NCBI GenBank assembly: GCA_039619475.1
Contig: CM077116.1
Coordinates: 30,701,183 to 30,765,182, forward strand
Length of the DNA stretch: 64,000 nt
Source: Icerya purchasi
Taxonomy: Eukaryota; Arthropoda; Insecta; Hemiptera; Monophlebidae
Direction: 5' to 3'
Shown: in pieces, positions 62,896 through 64,000 of the stretch
Position numbering within the stretch: the stretch's first letter is position 1
Layout: every line of letters begins with the position of its first letter
The notes under the pieces: generated by a model
Database searches by the model: none
The model's input: the letters and a program-made list of their open reading frames with translations, nothing else
Told to the model about the DNA's origin: nothing
Position numbers and translations under genes: made by a program

Positions 62896-63248
62896 ATATT
62901 ACTTGATTCCAAGCGTCGTGACTACATATTTGTACAATCTAGCTGTACAGAATAGGTAGCGCTCATGGCAGCTGTTATACGCAACGGAGTGTACACACTC
63001 AAGACTACATTCGAAACTGATGGTAGCGCTGCTTGTTATCGCGTTACAAGTGTAATCCCGCATTTGTCTGCTGTGTACTAACTAGCGAGCATATAATGGT
63101 ATACTTGGTGGTTTTCCATTGCCTTCCACGTGAAAAAGCAAGTATTTAATTTTAATTTTTCGTAATACTTTCTGTCATCGCCCGGGATCGAACCCGAGAC
63201 TTCTGTAACGGAAGCCAAGCGTTCTAGCAACTAGGCTATCGCGACGAC
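62815..63248 (-). mobile_element. SINE B: second tRNA-derived SINE with (TA)n tail
   Basis: On the - strand it starts near 63248 with GTCGCGATAGCCTAGTTGCT (box A-like) and CTCGGGTTCGATCCCGGG (box B). The body contains GGAAGGCAATGGAAAACCAC, a GGCAATGG-AAACC core seen in several arthropod SINEs. It ends ATATGAC followed by a (TA)n tail of about 75 bp (62815-62891). It lies directly upstream of SINE A in the same orientation. The head is not a functional tRNA gene: the acceptor arms do not pair cleanly and the element continues for over 350 bp. Confidence 0.8.
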
Positions 63249-64000
63249 TTTATATACACATATATATTTTTTTATATACATATATATATATAATATGAAT
63301 ATGAAGTGAAACTAATAAAATTTTAGTTACTGAAACAAATATTACTAACTAATCCAATGAACGTAACTACAAAAATAAATTCAGGAATCGTTTTTGTTAA
63401 ATAAATTAAGAAGTTGTAATTTGAAGAAAATTTTCCGTCTTAGTTTTACAACCTACATAGCGGAAAAAGTCCGCTAATTTTTTAATTTATTTGTTTAACC
63501 GCATTAGCGTTTCGTCTTGATTTCCTACAGCCGGGAACCGACGAATGTGACATTTCTTAGCTGAAAGCCGTCTTAATGACGCTGTTATCAACTGGGAGAA
63601 CCTTAAAACGTTCTCGCCGAACCTCTCTTTAATTTTAGTTGTTAAATTCCTGGCAAGGTGTTTTACCGCTTAATAAAAAAGTCGCCGAAATATTTTATAA
63701 ATCTAAGGGAAATAATTTTTGCCGTTTAAATCCACATAAACTGTTTACGCGGTTCTTTTCGAAGCGTAAAAAAAGAGTTTCAAAAAAAGTCTAATTTGCG
63801 GTCTTCATAAGTTTTACAAGCAGCTAAAAGTGGTTAAAAGTGGTTAAAAGAGACTGAAATATAAACAAAAATGAAAAGAATGAGGCGCTGCCCGATATAC
63901 GTGCCGTAATATATTTTAACTTCAAACTCCACCTAGTGGCGACGTCCGTGAACCTCTAGATTTTCTGTAATTCTTATAGAAGAGCCCCGGTTTTAACATT
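63249..64000. other. No gene seen
   Basis: (TA)-rich at 63250-63295, then AT-rich DNA without convincing exon signals. A direct repeat of AAAAGTGGTT lies at 63827-63848. Confidence 0.4.

Noticed and set aside
63175..63248. Possible tRNA gene on the - strand
   Set aside because: Box A and box B are present, but the acceptor stem does not pair cleanly and the homology continues into a SINE body with a TA tail.

Overview
The window is eukaryotic nuclear DNA, AT-rich and full of (TA)n, (TAA)n, poly-A and poly-T tracts. It has split genes with GT/AG introns, several non-LTR retrotransposons and tRNA-derived SINEs. The best conserved coding match is a RhoGEF pleckstrin-homology (PH) domain. Together with the element types, this points to an arthropod, most likely an insect. 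I cannot name the species. No bacterial-type genes, operons or CRISPR arrays are present.

Host genes. (1) Two + strand exons (1214-1457 and 8737-8824) encode consecutive parts of the PH domain of a RhoGEF2/ARHGEF11/12-type Rho guanine-nucleotide exchange factor. They are separated by a 7.3-kb intron and join in phase. The DH domain lies left of the window; I did not find the exons that follow. (2) From about 31 to 41 kb, also on the + strand, lie exons of a second gene that I do not recognise. A serine-rich, poly-Q first exon with repeated R-R-S-S motifs (31056-31750) and a second possible first exon (36534-36803) both begin with ATG and end at good splice donors. Two short exons (40417-40558 and 40645-40741) are joined in phase across an 86-bp intron. 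A 25-bp minisatellite (40991-41330) sits in the next intron. (3) A coding-looking 92-codon ORF at 80-358 is unassigned.

Mobile elements. The centrepiece is an apparently intact non-LTR retrotransposon at about 46.0-52.5 kb. ORF1 has three zinc knuckles. ORF2 has APE endonuclease, reverse transcriptase, RNase H and a C-terminal zinc finger. This is an I-like architecture. Its inter-ORF region holds three 55-nt hairpin repeats and is itself open in the third frame, overlapping both neighbouring ORFs. A decayed, 5'-truncated relative lies at 26.2-28.1 kb. Older relics of other LINEs lie at 5.75-7.41 kb (- strand, RTE-like), 7.58-7.87 kb (- strand) and 60.27-60.55 kb (+ strand). A SINE family with (TA)n tails occurs at 62.5-62.8 kb, with older copies near 43.0, 57.3 and 57.6 kb. 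A second SINE lies at 62.9-63.25 kb. A short DNA-transposon-like element with GGCGGATCC ends lies at 4.49-5.11 kb, and a long foldback palindrome at 18.08-18.26 kb.

The remaining sequence is intronic or intergenic AT-rich DNA in which I could not support genes. A GC-rich island at 20.79-21.34 kb is the main compositional exception besides the 31-kb promoter region.
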